From Leptobrachium leishanense (taxonomy: Eukaryota > Chordata > Amphibia > Anura > Megophryidae), in assembly GCA_009667805.1 (NCBI GenBank), contig CM019063.1, positions 62,147,506 to 62,211,505 of the forward strand: 64,000 nucleotides of DNA, read 5' to 3'. Numbering within the stretch: the stretch's first letter is position 1; every line of letters begins with the position of its first letter. This document shows, piece by piece, positions 1 through 12,605 of the stretch. A program made the translations under genes and the position numbers. The notes beneath the pieces are model-generated. The model searched no databases, was not told where the DNA came from, and saw only the letters and a list, made by a program, of their open reading frames with translations.

Positions 1-464
1 CGTCACAGACTAGGAAAATTCCCCAATTTACAGTAGGGAAGCGATATGCCCGAGGGGAAGCACATCTGGCGCCAAGAACGGAATAGCGATTCCCAGAGAT
101 AGCTTCTTATTTAGAACATCGAGAAGACATCTACCTTCAACCTTGGAATAAGGCCCAGTGTTTCCATTGGGGTAAAGAATCTTACAGGCTCCAAGACACT
201 ATTGTGTCTCAGAAAAGAAAGCAAGATCATAAAGAGAAAAAATTATATAAATAAAAAAAAGATTTATTTAGTACCGGCGTAGGTCGGAAATACACCTGAA
301 AACTGCTCCTGTTTCCTGAAGACTTTTTTCAAGTCTTTTCCTGTTGGAACACATTTGGAAAATAGCAGAAAGGTCACATCATTTGTAAATGATATAAAAA
401 CATCTGTGCAACTGTACATCCTACAACCATACCAACAGTACAGTCTGTGCAGGACAATGGATTG
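1..464. other. LMAN1 intron 4, no recognised feature
   Basis: Sequence downstream of exon 4. I searched both strands for the next LMAN1 exon and did not find it. A short open stretch on the minus strand (28-198) is listed among the rejected items. An A-rich tract near 240-262 is the only other feature. Confidence 0.5.
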
Positions 465-725
465 AAGCTGCGCACGTGGCCTGTCTGAGACCGACCGCTA
501 ACGTGATTGGTCTCGGAGATAGTGGCATCGTCACGCTCTCTGCAAGCCGACATCACTAGTAACCAGCAGCCAGGAAATTCTAATTTCCTGGCTGCTGGTG
601 ACGCTGGGTGGGGTGGAGGAAACTCCTCCACTTCACCCAGCGTTTTCTACCAGTTTGGGTGGGGGGGGGATGCGGAACTCCTCACATCTTGACCACTTCA
701 AAAATATAAAGTGGTCAGGATGTGT
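465..725 (-). repeat. dispersed repeat, copy 1
   Basis: The reverse complement matches 8488-8800: both begin with GTGGTCAGGATGTG-type sequence, share the CAGCAGCCAGGA segment and share the GGTCTCGGAGA-type end. Near 569-600 the sequence folds on itself (AATTTCCTGGCTGCTGG against its complement). I do not recognise the family and see no coding capacity. Confidence 0.6.
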
Positions 726-826
726 AGAGTGTCACTTCAGGCTCGCTTTTATGTAATGCTGGATGTTACACACCATGAACTCAAATAGTTCCATCAGGTT
801 CCACCTACCGAGCAGCGAACACTTAC

Positions 827-888
827 TTCTGATGATCGTAAACAAGTTTTCCATTGTTGCCCACAACCAAGATCATAGGATTGTTTTT
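827..888 (-). CDS. LMAN1: LMAN1 exon 4
   Basis: 62-bp exon with a pyrimidine-rich acceptor ending TTTTGCAG and donor GTAAGT. It encodes KNNPMILVVGNNGKLVYDHQ plus two bases of a further codon. It joins exon 3 to give FDNDGKKNNP, the conserved calcium/mannose-site segment of L-type lectins. I reach it by phase and by family match, since the exon is too short to stand out as an open frame. The remaining LMAN1 exons (rest of the lectin domain, coiled-coil stalk, membrane span, cytosolic export signal) are not found in 1-826 and should lie beyond the left edge. Confidence 0.9.
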
Positions 889-919
889 CTGCAAAAGAGA
901 AAAGACACGGTTTAGATTC

Positions 920-1000
920 TTAACCCCTTAAGGACCAATGACATAACGTTTACATCATAAATGCATCGACTTTAAAGACCCTTGGTCCTTAAGGGGTTAA
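920..1000. mobile_element. TTAA-flanked foldback MITE (piggyBac-like)
   Basis: An 81-bp palindromic element in LMAN1 intron 3. The ends read TTAACCCCTTAAGGACCAA and its reverse complement, TTGGTCCTTAAGGGGTTAA. The TTAA at each outer edge (920-923 and 997-1000) fits the TTAA target duplication of piggyBac-type elements. Very short internal spacer, no coding capacity. Confidence 0.6.
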
Positions 1001-1929
1001 TGGACATCACTATGGGAATTACATCTGCCCACTTGCCCAAAGGTACAATGAACGTACAGAAAAATAAATTGAATAAAAGAAGAGCTCCCTGCATTAAGGA
1101 TGGTCATCGGAAATGTAAGAGGCCCCGATTCAGTAATTTGTAATGCAGCTGGAGCCCCTCTTACCCAGACGGCTCGGGCCCAGAAGAAATCTGGATTGTT
1201 CCAGATTTATTCAGATTCTGGAAGGGAGTTGTGATACACAGGCTGCTGCTGCAGCACTAGCTAAATACATACATGGAGACGCAAAAAAATTGTGTTTTGC
1301 GAGGCACATGCTTTACAAAGTCTCGCACCGATTGTGCAGCTCCAGTGTGTGACATGCTGCACAGATTCTCCCAGCATGTTCCTGGTGATGCTGCAGCCCA
1401 CGGAGGAGCTCTGGAGTAAAGGAAGACCCATCAGGAGCACGAGGGAGGAAAGTAAAAATGTAGTCTTTAATGCTCTGAAAATTCTGTTTTTTGAAGTCTT
1501 CCGAACCTTGGAATTCCGGATCAAGTGTGCCAAACCTCTTTATTAGAGACAGGCTGAGGGTCGTGATGGGCCTGTTGTGTCAAGTTAGCGCATGGTTTAG
1601 GTTTCACCATTTACCACCTTGTGGTGTCTAGAAGACACAGGGAAGGTGTTCTTTGGTGCGTTATTAAACATCACTCTAAACTCCTTTTATAACTTGCTTG
1701 AGGCTTTGCTTAATGTTAGCTTTTTCGCTACCTATTGCTTTTTGTTTTAATATAATAAAATTAACATTTATTTGGAACATGGATTGTGTGGTTAACTATT
1801 CAGCATAGAGCTATTCTCAAAGCAACCTCTCCCTCTGCAAGAAAGCCACAAAGGTATAATTCAATCAACACCGCTTTTGCCATTTTGTTACTGCTGCGAA
1901 TACATATGCACATACATACATACTTCTCC
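1001..1929. other. LMAN1 intron 3, no recognised feature
   Basis: Intron sequence without a recognisable gene or repeat family. Short open frames here lack coding character. The intron continues to 3293 beyond the L2 end and the 52-bp repeat, and I saw nothing further in 2663-3293. Confidence 0.5.
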
Positions 1930-2270
1930 ACCCTCCTTTTCTCAGCTGCTTCAATCCTCACTCAGTTTAACCTCATCATGGTCAAGCTCTTGGTCTATCA
2001 TCCTGCAGTGTCTGCTATACTCTGATAATTATCTCCACACTCCCCCTGCTCCCTTTTGTTTCACTTGCCTTAGTCCCTTAGATTGTAAGCTCACAGGATG
2101 TCGGGCTGAGCACTCTTATAAAGTGCTGCATTAGCAGGACAATTATCCTACAGGCAGGGCCGTCTGTTCCTTATGTTTTATTATGTCACCTGTTCGTGGT
2201 TCCCCATTGTATAGCGCTACGGAATCTGTTGGCGCTGTATAAGTACGTGTAACTGTAAAATAAAGATTTT
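1930..2270 (+). mobile_element. L2-type LINE 3' end
   Basis: Contains TTAGATTGTAAGCTCAC, then TAGCGCTACGGAATCTGTTG and GGCGCTGTATAA, a module also seen at the 3' end of the L2 copy at 12665-12805 (GCGCTGCGGAATATGCTGGCGCTTTATAA). Only the 3' non-coding end is left. The left limit is approximate. Confidence 0.6.
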
Positions 2271-2502
2271 GCACCGAGATTGTTATTTGATTATCCTTAA
2301 CAGAAATATTATTGGGATGAAATGTTCTAAACACTAGAGGACGTCTCGTTTCTCACACAATGTCACACAGAGTCTGCATTATCAGCATACAGGCAGGAAC
2401 AGCTTTTGTGTCAAATACAGTAAATGTGGTAAAGATAAAAAATGTTCAGATTTCCTGGTTATTGGGGTTTGTAGTGATCACATTGAGATTATTAGCAATG
2501 CA

Positions 2503-2662
2503 ATATCTGTATGTGCTGCATAATGCCGGTGTATGGCAATTACAGCAACACCTTGTATCTGTATGTGCTGCATAATGCGTGTGTATGGCAATTACAGCAA
2601 CACCTTGTATATGTATGTGCTGCATAATGCCTGTGTATGGAAATTACAGCAACACCTTGTAT
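2503..2662. repeat. 52-bp tandem repeat, three copies
   Basis: Three nearly identical units containing GTATGTGCTGCATAATGC and GGCAATTACAGCAACACC follow each other in LMAN1 intron 3. The third differs by a few substitutions (ATATGTATG, GGAAATTAC). Confidence 0.8.
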
Positions 2663-3293
2663 CTGTACTGTACAGGGATTTACACTCATTATTATAACCC
2701 CCTGAATCTTAACCCTGTACAGCAGTGACTGACTCCAGAGCTCTCCCTGTATTCTGCCAAATCCCTGGCTGTTGTGATGAAACCATAAAGTTAGTTGAGC
2801 TTTTTGTTACAGTGAGGAGAGTGTTGTAGCTTCTTTACAATACATGGGAACAGAAGTGACTGCTCACAGAAGTTTGTCTCTCCACAGGGAACACACCAAT
2901 TGCATTATAAAAGGTATGCAAAACGTTTTATTTGGCAATTTTTGTTTTCAATGTATTACAATACATTGATGTATTACATCATGTCCACATGATGTTGGTA
3001 GTGAATGGTTTAATCATAATAATGAACCTATATTTTGTTGACCAGGAGTCCCATCTTACACAACCTTCCTTGGTGTGTAGCCCAAGCATCTAACATGTAT
3101 GAATGTGTCTGTTATTCCTGCATATTCTCCTGGGGCAGAACCCCCTTTTTCACTAAAAATAAGAGACAGCTGAACTTTATCAAAATGTTTCAAAATCAGT
3201 CTAGAGCAAACAGCTGACAAACACACAGACATTTGATCGTAGATGTTCCAAGGTACAAATCCGTATCAAAGTACAAAAGCAAACTAAACAAAC

Positions 3294-3401
3294 CTTGCCA
3301 TCGTTGTCAAAGGAGTCAAAGAATATGCCAAGGCCGTTCCAGGAATCTGCAGCTCCGTACACGTTCCCTTCCAACCCTTGGCTTGCTGTGTACCAAATAG
3401 C
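3294..3401 (-). CDS. LMAN1: LMAN1 exon 3
   Basis: 108-bp exon of exactly 36 codons, phase 0 at both ends. The acceptor is CTCCACAG; the donor is GTTTGT. It continues the lectin carbohydrate-recognition domain: AIWYTASQGLEGNVYG, then WNGLGIFFDSFDNDGK. The DSFDND stretch is where the family keeps Asp/Asn residues that coordinate calcium and contact mannose, and all are present. Exon 4 follows after a 2.4-kb intron. Confidence 0.94.
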
Positions 3402-3482
3402 CTGTGGAGGAAACGACACACTGATATCAGGGGAGAAAAGCACAAAGCAGGGGGATAGGCACATTGTTACGAGGTATCTCAC

Positions 3483-3637
3483 CAGTCCATCGGCTCCTAT
3501 TCTGCCACGTCCCGTCACTCGAAACGTTACTTCCACTTCCCAGTTGTCAAAGCTGGGCGCCGTTTTCGTCCAAACAGCTCCCTTCTGACTCTTTAGGGAA
3601 GGGGTTATCCTAACCTGATCAGCACCGGGAATGGCAT
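3483..3637 (-). CDS. LMAN1: LMAN1 exon 2
   Basis: 155-bp internal exon. The acceptor is a T-rich tract ending TTTTTAG; the donor is GTGAGA. It begins with the last two bases of a split Asn codon and ends in phase 0 after GADGL. It encodes about 52 residues of the L-type lectin beta-sandwich (AIPGADQVRITPSLKSQ, WTKTAPSFDNWEVEVTF, GRGRIGADGL), which line up with ERGIC-53 without gaps. Intron 2 to exon 3 is only 81 bp, while intron 1 upstream is about 15.7 kb. No frame damage is visible. Confidence 0.94.
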
Positions 3638-4088
3638 CTAAAAACAAGAGGAAAATTATGGCTGAAACATTCAGACTTTACTATTTTTTAATCTCTGAAA
3701 ACAAACATGAACCTTACATGTTGGAGCCCAAGATAGGACGCTCTGAAATAAATATATATATATATATATATTATACACAGAAGCCACCTGCACATCATAG
3801 CAATCCATAGAAATGCATCCCAGAGCTCCTGTGCCACATTCCTCATATGCAGCAAGGAATTCTGGGTAGGATATGCAAATGACCTCTGTCTCACTTTTAT
3901 GCATCCTGGGTCTGTTATTACACAGAACCCTAAAATCAATGCCATGCTATGGCTTTCTAGCAGAGATAAGGTTATGCAACTGGTCAAAGCCACTCCTAGG
4001 ACAGCGCTGTTTCGGGTTTGTTGAAAAAAAATGTGTAAAAATATATATATATATTATTTTTTTTTAAAAAAAAAGGTTTTTTTGTTTG
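3638..4088. other. start of LMAN1 intron 1, no recognised feature
   Basis: Intron sequence next to exon 2. It holds two short (TA)n tracts near 3750-3772 and 4040-4055 and an A/T-rich run, but no recognised element. Confidence 0.5.
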
Positions 4089-4600
4089 TTAATGCAGCAA
4101 TATTGATCCCATTTCAATTATAATGTGAACAATGATGCTGCACTAACGATTTATTTCTAATGGGGGCATTTGCCAAAAATCATAACATTAACGAGTCCCC
4201 ATTTCTAAGTTATTTTAACAAGCGCACCTCATAGAAAATATAACCGCAAGCGCTCGCATGATAAAATGTGAAAAAAAAGATCTTTACACGCTGTAGAGGA
4301 TTCAAAATTCAAATTTTATTGCATTTTTTGTTATCATATTCAGGCAGGACATGACGTATACATATAATAATGACATATTATGAATCTGCCGGAAAGAACG
4401 ATATAGAATATGTCCGGGTCGTATAAAAAAAGGGACTTCAAATCGCGTTTAAACATGATGAGCGAAACCAGTAAAAATAAACTAATTTTTTTGGGGGGGA
4501 AATTATGTGATTTTTAGTAAACGCCCCCATAGAAAAAATTCATTCGTGCAGCATCATTGTTCACATTATAATTAAAATGGGATCAATATTGCTGCATTAA
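4089..4600. mobile_element. TTAA-flanked MITE with long terminal inverted repeats
   Basis: About 100-bp inverted repeats face each other: TGCAGCAATATTGATCCCAT at the left (from 4093) and its complement ending at 4596. Both arms also carry the matched segment TAATGTGAACAATGATGCTG. TTAA flanks both ends (4089-4092, 4597-4600), which fits piggyBac-type insertion. No coding frame. Confidence 0.7.
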
Positions 4601-5145
4601 TAAAACCCCCCAAACTTTTATTTATTATGAAAATGTAGCTTTCATACCAAATTTAATTTTAAGCCAAGGTTTCATTAGTGAAAAGGGAGGCCTCTGTTTA
4701 CCATATAAGGTCGTTGTGCTGTGAAAGCCACGCCCACTTGTGATGTCATGTGATGTCATAGTAGGACAGTATGTTAGAGGAGGCTCACACTCTCTGAGCT
4801 CAGACTCTGCGATTGATGAAGAGGATAGGTAAGTCAATCACGCACGGTAGATGAGCGGTACAGCCTGGGAGAAGATGAGGACAGACGGAGATTTTTATTT
4901 TACTTGTCCAAAAAGTTCTTTCCCTTTTAATATCGCTCCAGGGCCAGACAGGTTTTCTGTATAGCCGATCGCCTTAAAATGGGGTCAGGAAGGAATTTTT
5001 CCCTTGGACGCCTTCCTAGAAGGATGTCCAAGGTTTTTCGCCTTCCTCTGGAATCGATCGAAGGAATCTTTTGGACAGGTGTTTTTGTTTTTTAAAAAAA
5101 AAAAAAAAAGTGAAAAAATAGATAAAACAATCTCTCTCTCTCTCT

Positions 5146-5724
5146 CCCCCCTTCCCTCACCCCCTCTATCCCCCGCCTTCCCTCACCCCCTCTATCCCCC
5201 CTTCCCTCACCCCCTCTATCCCCCCTTCCCTCACCACCCTCTCCCCCCTTCCCTCACCCCCCCTCTCCCCTCTATCCCCCGCCTTCCCTCACCCCCTCTA
5301 TCCCCCGCCTTCCCTCACCCCCTCTATCCCCCGCCTTCCCTCACCCCCTCTATCCCCTGCCTTCCCTCACCCCCTCTATCCCCTGCCTTCCCTCACCCCC
5401 TCTATCCCCCGCCTTCCCTCACCCCCTCTATCCCCTGCCTTCCCTCACCCCCTCTATCCCCCGCCTTCCCTCACCCCCTCTATCCCCCTCCTTCCCTTGC
5501 CTTCCCTCACCCCCCTCCATCCCCCGCCTTCCCTCACCCCCCTCCATCCCCCGCCTTCCCTCACCCCCCTCCATCCCCCGCCTTCCCTCACCCCCTCTAT
5601 CCCCCGCCTTCCCTCACCCCCTCTATCCCCCGCCTCCCTCACCCCCTCTATCCCCCCCTTCCCTCACCCTCTCTCCCCCCTTCCTCACCCTCTCTCCCCC
5701 CTTCCCTCACCCTCTCTCCCCCCC
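5146..5724. repeat. 26-bp C/T-rich minisatellite
   Basis: About 20 copies of a pyrimidine-rich 26-bp unit (CCTTCCCTCACCCCCTCTAT followed by CCCCCG) with variants at both ends. It directly abuts the truncated left end of a Tc1 copy. The long proline-rich open frame across it is a by-product of the repeat. Sequence at 4601-5145 just before it holds nothing recognised. Confidence 0.9.
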
Positions 5725-6454
<730 letters not shown>

Positions 6455-6456
6455 TA

Positions 6457-7377
6457 CCTCTCCTCCCCTGATCGAGTCACTGTCTCTCCGCCGTCTCGAA
6501 TTGGATGTCTTCCCGCTTCCTTAAACTCGAACTTGCCAAAGCTGAAACTCTTGTTGTTCCTCCAAGAAGGGCCCAATACCACCTATCTCTCTACGAGTAA
6601 ATGGAACACCCATTAGCCCGATGCCTCAAGCTCGCCGCATTAGTGTCACTTTCGATTCTGACCTAACATTCTCTCCCCACATCCAGACAGTGACCAAATC
6701 CTGTTCCTTTCAACTCAAAAACATTGCCCGCGTCTGCCCTTTTCTGACAGAAGATACAGCAAAGGAGCTGGTTCGTCTCTTGTCATTTCACAACTTGAAT
6801 ACTGCAATTGGCCTCCCCAACTTCCGTATTGCCCCTTTGCAATCTGTAATGAATGCAGGGGCCAGGCTTATTTTTCTCACCAGATGCACCTTGCGTACCT
6901 CCCCCTTCTGCCAGTCCCCCCCACTGGCTTCCTGTACGTTCCAGGATTAAGTTAAAAATGCTGACGCTCACATTCAAATCGCTCAGTAACTCAACCCCTC
7001 CCTACATTTCTTTGTTACTCTGCAAGCACGTCCCGTCTAGACAAATCTGGTCAGCAGGTGAGCTCCACTTGTCATCGGTATACACACGCACGACCAACTC
7101 TTGCCTCCAAAACTTCAAGGGCAGCTCCGATGCTGTGGAATGACTTGCCTCGCCCTATCAAACTCTCCCCTGATCTTCAGGCCTACAAGAAATCCCTCAA
7201 AACCCATCTCTTCAGATTAGCGTACCACATCACTGATGCAACTCAACCCTCTGCTCACCTACTCACTCATAATTGAAGCTGCTTCTATGGCCCCACCATT
7301 CCTGAACCACTGGCAATAATGTTCCTGCCGTCCAGTAAAGTTCCCCTCGTCTTCCTCAACCCCAATCCCTCTAGACC
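6457..7377 (+). pseudogene. L2-type LINE ORF2 fragment, frameshifted
   Basis: Remains of a non-LTR retrotransposon reverse transcriptase, C-terminal to the catalytic core. Recognisable pieces in changing frames: VTFDSDLTFSPHIQTVTKS, SFQLKNIARVCPFL, LQSVMNAGARLIF, HWLPVRSRIKLKMLTLTF, LPRPIKLSPDLQAYKKSLKT. The same segments occur in the open copy at 11419-12605 ([40 protein letters not shown]). At least two frame changes (near 6790 and 6930) and a later break near 7130 make it inactive. It abuts the TA at the end of the Tc1 fragment and runs into a hAT-like repeat. Confidence 0.8.
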
Positions 7378-7480
7378 AGTGGTGGGGAATGTCTGGCCCG
7401 CGGGCCGTATACGGCCCGCTGAATGACTGGGTACGGCCCGCGGCCCATTCACCTCAAAATGAAAAAATAAATGGGCAGAG
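7378..7480 (+). mobile_element. hAT-like repeat, one end
   Basis: Begins CAGTGGTGGGGAATGTCTGG, a start typical of hAT-type non-autonomous repeats, followed by a palindromic GGCCCGCGGGCC / GGCCCGC block. I did not find the matching right end, so the extent is uncertain. Confidence 0.45.
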
Positions 7481-8290
7481 ACTGTCAGCAGCCCATTTAT
7501 ACATGAAAAAAAAAATCAAAAGAACAACACTGGTTGGACGTTGCCCGGCCGATGTACAGCTGGGAGGTTCACATTGCTGCACGGTGTGGATACAGAGTGT
7601 CAGTCTACATATGACACGTGTTCCTCCGTGTAGAGATATTAATAAACCCCGCAGCCGCACAGAAAGCTACACAGGCTTATCAGTTATTGGAAAGTGAAGT
7701 GAAACTGCTGCTACGTGTCAGTAAATCACAGGGACACGTAGAACCAAGCTCTATCGGCAACAGAGCGGGAGCGCTGCACCTGCAGCCTTAGGTAAACGGG
7801 GAGGAAGGACGAACATACAGACCATCAAATATAGGGCAGTACAAATTTTTCCAGCGTCACCTATGTTTGCACATTTTTAGGAGCCATGTGATGCTCCAAA
7901 CATCGCTCGGTGTAAATTCATCTGTTTGCAGAAGCCTGCGGCTATGTGTGCTGGCGAGGAGCGGATTACGAACACACTCAAGGTGTCCAAACATGAATTA
8001 CCATAATATTAATAGAGCCAGCGCTGGGAAAAAGGTTTAAAATTCTGATAGAAATTTGACGTTCCATACTGGACAAACCATTTACATAGAAAGTAACAGT
8101 GCGAGACTCCGTATCTACTGACAGTAACACACGAGCAGCACAAAGTCACAGAGCGTTTGGACAGCCGCTCCAGCCCCTCGGATGCCGGCAAGCCAGCTTC
8201 CGGTATCAGGGGCATCACTAGAATTGGCCCACCGGACTGCATCTCAAAAAAAGACTACTCGTCCGGATCTTCATGTCCTGGGCGTCGGGC
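7481..8290. other. intron sequence, nothing recognised
   Basis: LMAN1 intron 1. No open frame with coding character and no element ends recognised. Confidence 0.45.
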
Positions 8291-8299
8291 GATATAATT

Positions 8300-8465
8300 C
8301 CCACACCCCTGAAAGTGATCACAACATTAAAACCACCTGCCTAATATTGTGTAGGTCCCCCCCCCGCTGCCGTACCACCTCTGATGCACCGAGCCATGGA
8401 CTCCACAAGACGTGTCTGAACGTGTCCAGCGTTATCTCGCGCCAAGACATTGCAGGACTTGCTTA
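8300..8465 (-). repeat. conserved dispersed repeat
   Basis: Carries CACAACATTAAAACCACCTG and TAATATTGTGTAGGTCCCCC, then ATGGACTCCACAAGACGTGT. From general knowledge this resembles a repeat common in fish and amphibian genomes that derives from a DNA transposon. Only a fragment is present and the family assignment is tentative. Confidence 0.45.
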
Positions 8466-8487
8466 AAAAAGGGACAGACTACACTTT

Positions 8488-8800
8488 TAAAGTGGTCAGG
8501 ATGTGAGGAGTGCCCTCCCCTTCTAGCACCCCCGATCTGGAAGAAAAACATGTGCGAAGTGGAAACGTTTCCTCCACCCAACATAACCAGCAGCCAGGAT
8601 TTTTTAATTTTCTGGCTGCAGGTCACCAGTGATGTAATCCTGCACACAGCGTGCGCCAACGACATCCTCTCTAAATCGCTGTATGATCGGTCTCGGAGAG
8701 GCAGCCGATGGATCGGATCTGTGCATGCGCGTGCATCTCCAATCCATTGTTCTGCGCAGGCGCAACGCAACTTGCAGGCGCCACGCAGATGACATCTTTT
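8488..8800 (+). repeat. dispersed repeat, copy 2
   Basis: Plus-strand copy of the repeat at 465-725, sharing AGTGGTCAGGATGTGAGGAG, CAGCAGCCAGGA and CGGTCTCGGAGA. Unclassified, no coding capacity. The following stretch 8801-9322 holds nothing recognised. Confidence 0.6.
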
Positions 8801-9322
8801 TTTCTTGTTACATTTTATACATGAACTTGGATGTTACTCCTGGCTGTTGCAGCCGCTCTGGTGAGTGCAGGCGCGACGCCATTTTTTCTGTAGCTACGCA
8901 ACTTGTGTATGTAAAGCGCACAATTCCGGGAGCGCTGCACAATTTGCGGTTTCCAAGCTACGCAAGTAGCGCAAGATCGCAAATGGCACATAAGCTTCAG
9001 GAGTCCCTGAACGGAAGAGCTGCGTGCGGCGAGAGACGAAACGGTGAGTAAAATCATCCAAAATAATAATTAGTATTAATAATTGGGTGGAGGCTGTCAG
9101 CAGTCTCAGCTAAATTATTTAAGTGCTTAACTATCATGGGGGGAATTTGGAGACCAAGGCAACAGTTTTTGCAGGGTGTCAGGGTGCATTAACTTGTTGA
9201 AAGAGGCCACTGCCATCAGGGAACACCGTGGCCATGAAAGGGTGTACACGGTTTGGATCAATCTCTAGGTAACTTATGTGTCTCGTGAGTGTGGACACCT
9301 TTCTCCAATGACCAGCATTAAA

Positions 9323-10299
9323 AGGGTTATTCAAAGAGCGTGAAATGGCGAATTTCCCCGTACGGTGCAACTTGGGGGCAGCAGTTCGCCAAATACTGGT
9401 GAATTGAAAGCGAAATACGATTCGGTTCGCTGCAATTATGTGGCAGCAAAATTGTCCCATAGAGAAGTAATGGTTAATCTATTCACAGAACACTGAACTG
9501 CACCGAAATGTCAGTGAAATGCCCTGATTTTGTGTGGTTCAGTGCGACAGGTTTAAACAGACGAATCCCATAGGAATCAATGGTAAAAAATATCAGGAAA
9601 GAAAAAAAAAAAAGTATTCAACCATTTATTCTTCTCATTTTCAGCAAACAGTCTAATTTTTGGGGGATTTTTTTGGGCAAAAATGGATTCCCAATTATTT
9701 TTTTTTAAAGACTTTTAAAAGCACTGTAACAGGCCTTTTTATTATTTCCACGCATTTCCATGCATTACATGCTGCGGTCACACGAGCGTACTTTTCGCGT
9801 CCGTCTGACCGCACTGTTTGCTGTCCGTCATTGCTTTTCAAAGAAGTCAAAAGAGAACAACACACGAAGCACGTGCGCACTTTTTCACGAATGGGCAACG
9901 CATGTTGCAACGGACGCCAAAATGGCATTGCGGTGCAAAAGCTCCAACGAATGTAGCGAAACCCCTGCATACAGCTTTTTTTCTTTTTCTCAGTGTCAGT
10001 CAAAACTAACGGATATAATGAATGAGATTGTGGTTACATTGTAAAGTGCATCTGTTTCAACGGACGCAATGTGCGCAATCAGGGCGCTTGTGTGACCGCA
10101 GCCATTGTTTTAAACACCTTTAAAAGAATAGCAAAGTTCTGCTTTTTTTTTCCTGCAGTTCGGCGGCAGCCCCACATTCAGTGCAATTCGGGGACCCTGC
10201 GGTGACTAGTGAATTCACCGCAGGGTTGGCGAACTGGAATCGCCGAAGTGCACCGAATGAGAAAGCACTGAAATTTCACTGCTTTCTGAATAACCCCTA
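9323..10299. mobile_element. large foldback element (AGGGTTATTCAAAGAG ends)
   Basis: The left end AGGGTTATTCAAAGAG...GAAAT is mirrored by ATTTCAC...TTTCTGAATAACCCCT at the right. The interior keeps the family's typical CCGAA/TTCGG vocabulary (GTTCAGTGCGACAGGTTTAA). Other family members are at 20257, 31692 and 40755. It contains a nested MITE at 9771-10102. No coding frame is seen, so a non-autonomous DNA transposon is likely. Confidence 0.65.
9771..10102. mobile_element. Harbinger-like MITE nested in the foldback
   Basis: Terminal inverted repeats GCTGCGGTCACACGAGCG and CGCTTGTGTGACCGCAGC. A CAT triplet flanks both sides, consistent with a 3-bp target duplication. The inside is CG-rich in the style of the other GTCAGAC/GTCACAC MITEs here. 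Confidence 0.6.
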
Positions 10300-11418
10300 T
10301 AGTTTTCCAGCAGTTTGAGCTGCAGTTGTTCTAATCTAATGTGTGATCGGACCAGACGTGCTAAACCTTCGCTCCCCATGTGCATCAGTGAGCCTTGGTC
10401 GCCTATGACCCTGACGCCAGTTCACCGGTTGTCCTTCCTTGCACCACTTTTGCTAGCCACTAACCCCTGCATACCGGGAACACCACACAAGACTTGCCGT
10501 TTCGGAGAGGCTCTGACCTAGTTGTCTAACCATTACTATTTGGCCCTGGTCACAGTCACTCTGAGCTTTTTCGCCAATTTTTCCTTCTTCCAACGCGTGA
10601 AATTCACGAACTTACGGATCACTTGCTCCCAATAAGGCCGGGTGCACACTAGGTGTTTTTTCTGCGCACTAGCGCACGTTATGACGCGCGTTGTAGCATA
10701 TACTGTAATTACGCGGAGAACACACGTAGTATGAGCGCAGCGCATAACGTGCGCTGAAGACGTCTGTCATGGAAACACCAAGGCTGTTGCGCTAGGATTG
10801 ACGCGGCGTTGGCCGCGTGCTGAACATCAAATGAGCGCACCTGCGCAGTTAAACGTGCTTTCATTCAACCCAAATTCAGTTTTTACGACGTGCGTCAAAA
10901 TTAACGCATCGTCTGGCGTCTACCAATCTCTTAGAGTCATAAAGTGCATCCTTTTTAACGCACGCTAGGGCGCAGAAGAAAACACCTAGGGCCCTATTAC
11001 ATTCTTCTCACAAACGTTTGCGCATGCATTAACGCAAGGGGCAAAACCCTTTGCGCTGAACGTCGTATTACAATGTCAGAGCAAAAAAAACTGAGCGCAA
11101 ATGCGTTTGTGCGCTGGTACGCAGATGGTATTACAATCTATGCGCAGTTTGTAACGCACAGCATTTTCGCGCATAATTTTAGCAACTCCTAAAAGCTGGT
11201 GTTAACGGCAAATTCTATCAACGTGGTCGAACCCAAATACACCAGCCCAAAAAAAAATACGCAGCAAAGTATAGTTACACATTCTACTCATACCCAACCA
11301 ATAAACTTGAGAAGTTGTGTGTGCATATATTATTGCTGCAGCATACAGTTGTGTTCAAAATTATTCATCCCCCAATGCTGTAAAGGGTTTTAGGGAATTT
11401 AGTGTACAATTGTAATTG

Positions 11419-12605
11419 CCCTCACCAAAGTCACCAACGACCTCCTAACTGCTAAAAAACACGGCCACTATTCTATTCTCATCCTGCTTGACCTCTCGGC
11501 TGCTTTTGACACTGTTGACCACCCCCTCCTTCTACAGACCCTCAACTCTCTGGGTCTCAGTGACACTGCACTCGCTTGGGTCGAATCCTATTTATCCAAC
11601 AGGTCCTTCTGTGTGTCCTTTGCTGGTAACTCCTCCTCCTCATTGCCTCTATCTGTTGGTGTACCTCAAGGCTCTGTCCTTGGTCCTCTGCTCTTTTCCA
11701 TCTACACCTCCTCCCTGGGCAAAATCATCAACAGCTTTGGCTTCAATTACCACCTCTACGCTGATGACACTCAGATCTACCTCTCTACCCCTGATCTCTC
11801 TCCCCCTGTCCTTTCAAAAGTCAGTGACTGTTTATCTGGCATCTCCTCCTGGATGGCCTCCCACCACCTAAAGATCAACATGTCGAAGACTGAACTCCTA
11901 CTTATTCCTCCCTCCAATGCCTCCCCACCTCCTGACTTCTCTATCACGGTGGAGGGTATCACCATTTCCCCATCAAACCAAGTTCGCTGTCTTGGAGTTA
12001 CACTTGACTCTGCTCTTTCCTTCATCCCCCACATCAAGTCTCTTTCCTCCTCCTGCCGATACCAACTGCGTAATATTTCCAGAATTCGGCCATTTCTTAC
12101 CGCTGTCGCCACAAAACAACTCATACACGCCCTGGTAATCTCCCGACTCGAGTATTGCAATAATCTCTTATCTGGCCTCCCTCTGTCCCGCCTCTCCCCC
12201 CTACAATCCATCCTGAACGCCTCCGCCAGACTAATTCACCTCACCCGCCGCTCTGTCTCTGCCGCTCCCCTCTGCGAGTCCCTTCACTGGCTCCCCATCC
12301 ACTGCAGAATTAAGTTCAAAATCCTTATCCTTACCTACAAAACCCTCACTAACTCAGCTCCCCACTACCTGTCCTCACTAATCACCAAATACACCCCAGC
12401 CCGCTCCCTAAGGTCAAACAGTGACCTGCGCCTAGCTTCTCCCCGCATCACCTCTTCCCATGATAGACTGCAGGATTTCTCACGCGCAGCCCCCACTCTC
12501 TGGAACGCTCTCCCTCGTACTGTCAGACTTTCCCCTAACTTCTCTTCCTTCAAATGCTCCCTTAAAACGTTCCTATTTAGGGAAGCCTACCACCCAACTC
12601 ACTGA
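11419..12605 (+). CDS. L2-type LINE ORF2, 3' half (reverse transcriptase)
   Basis: Open frame of about 395 codons from the 5' truncation point. It begins near [20 protein letters not shown] and continues with [11 protein letters not shown] (RT motif A), [12 protein letters not shown] (motif B) and [11 protein letters not shown] (motif C with the catalytic YADD). The thumb/C-terminal part ([53 protein letters not shown]) ends at TGA 12603-12605 after AYHPTH. The reading frame is undamaged, so the insertion may be young, but the endonuclease domain and ORF1 are absent. It cannot move by itself. The family is L2/CR1, judged from motifs and the 3' end. Confidence 0.85.

Noticed and set aside
28..198. 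Minus-strand open stretch of 56 codons (contains LYPNGNTGPYSKVEGRC)
   Set aside because: It looks protein-like but has no start codon, no clear splice sites and no family I recognise; it does not match the missing LMAN1 exons.
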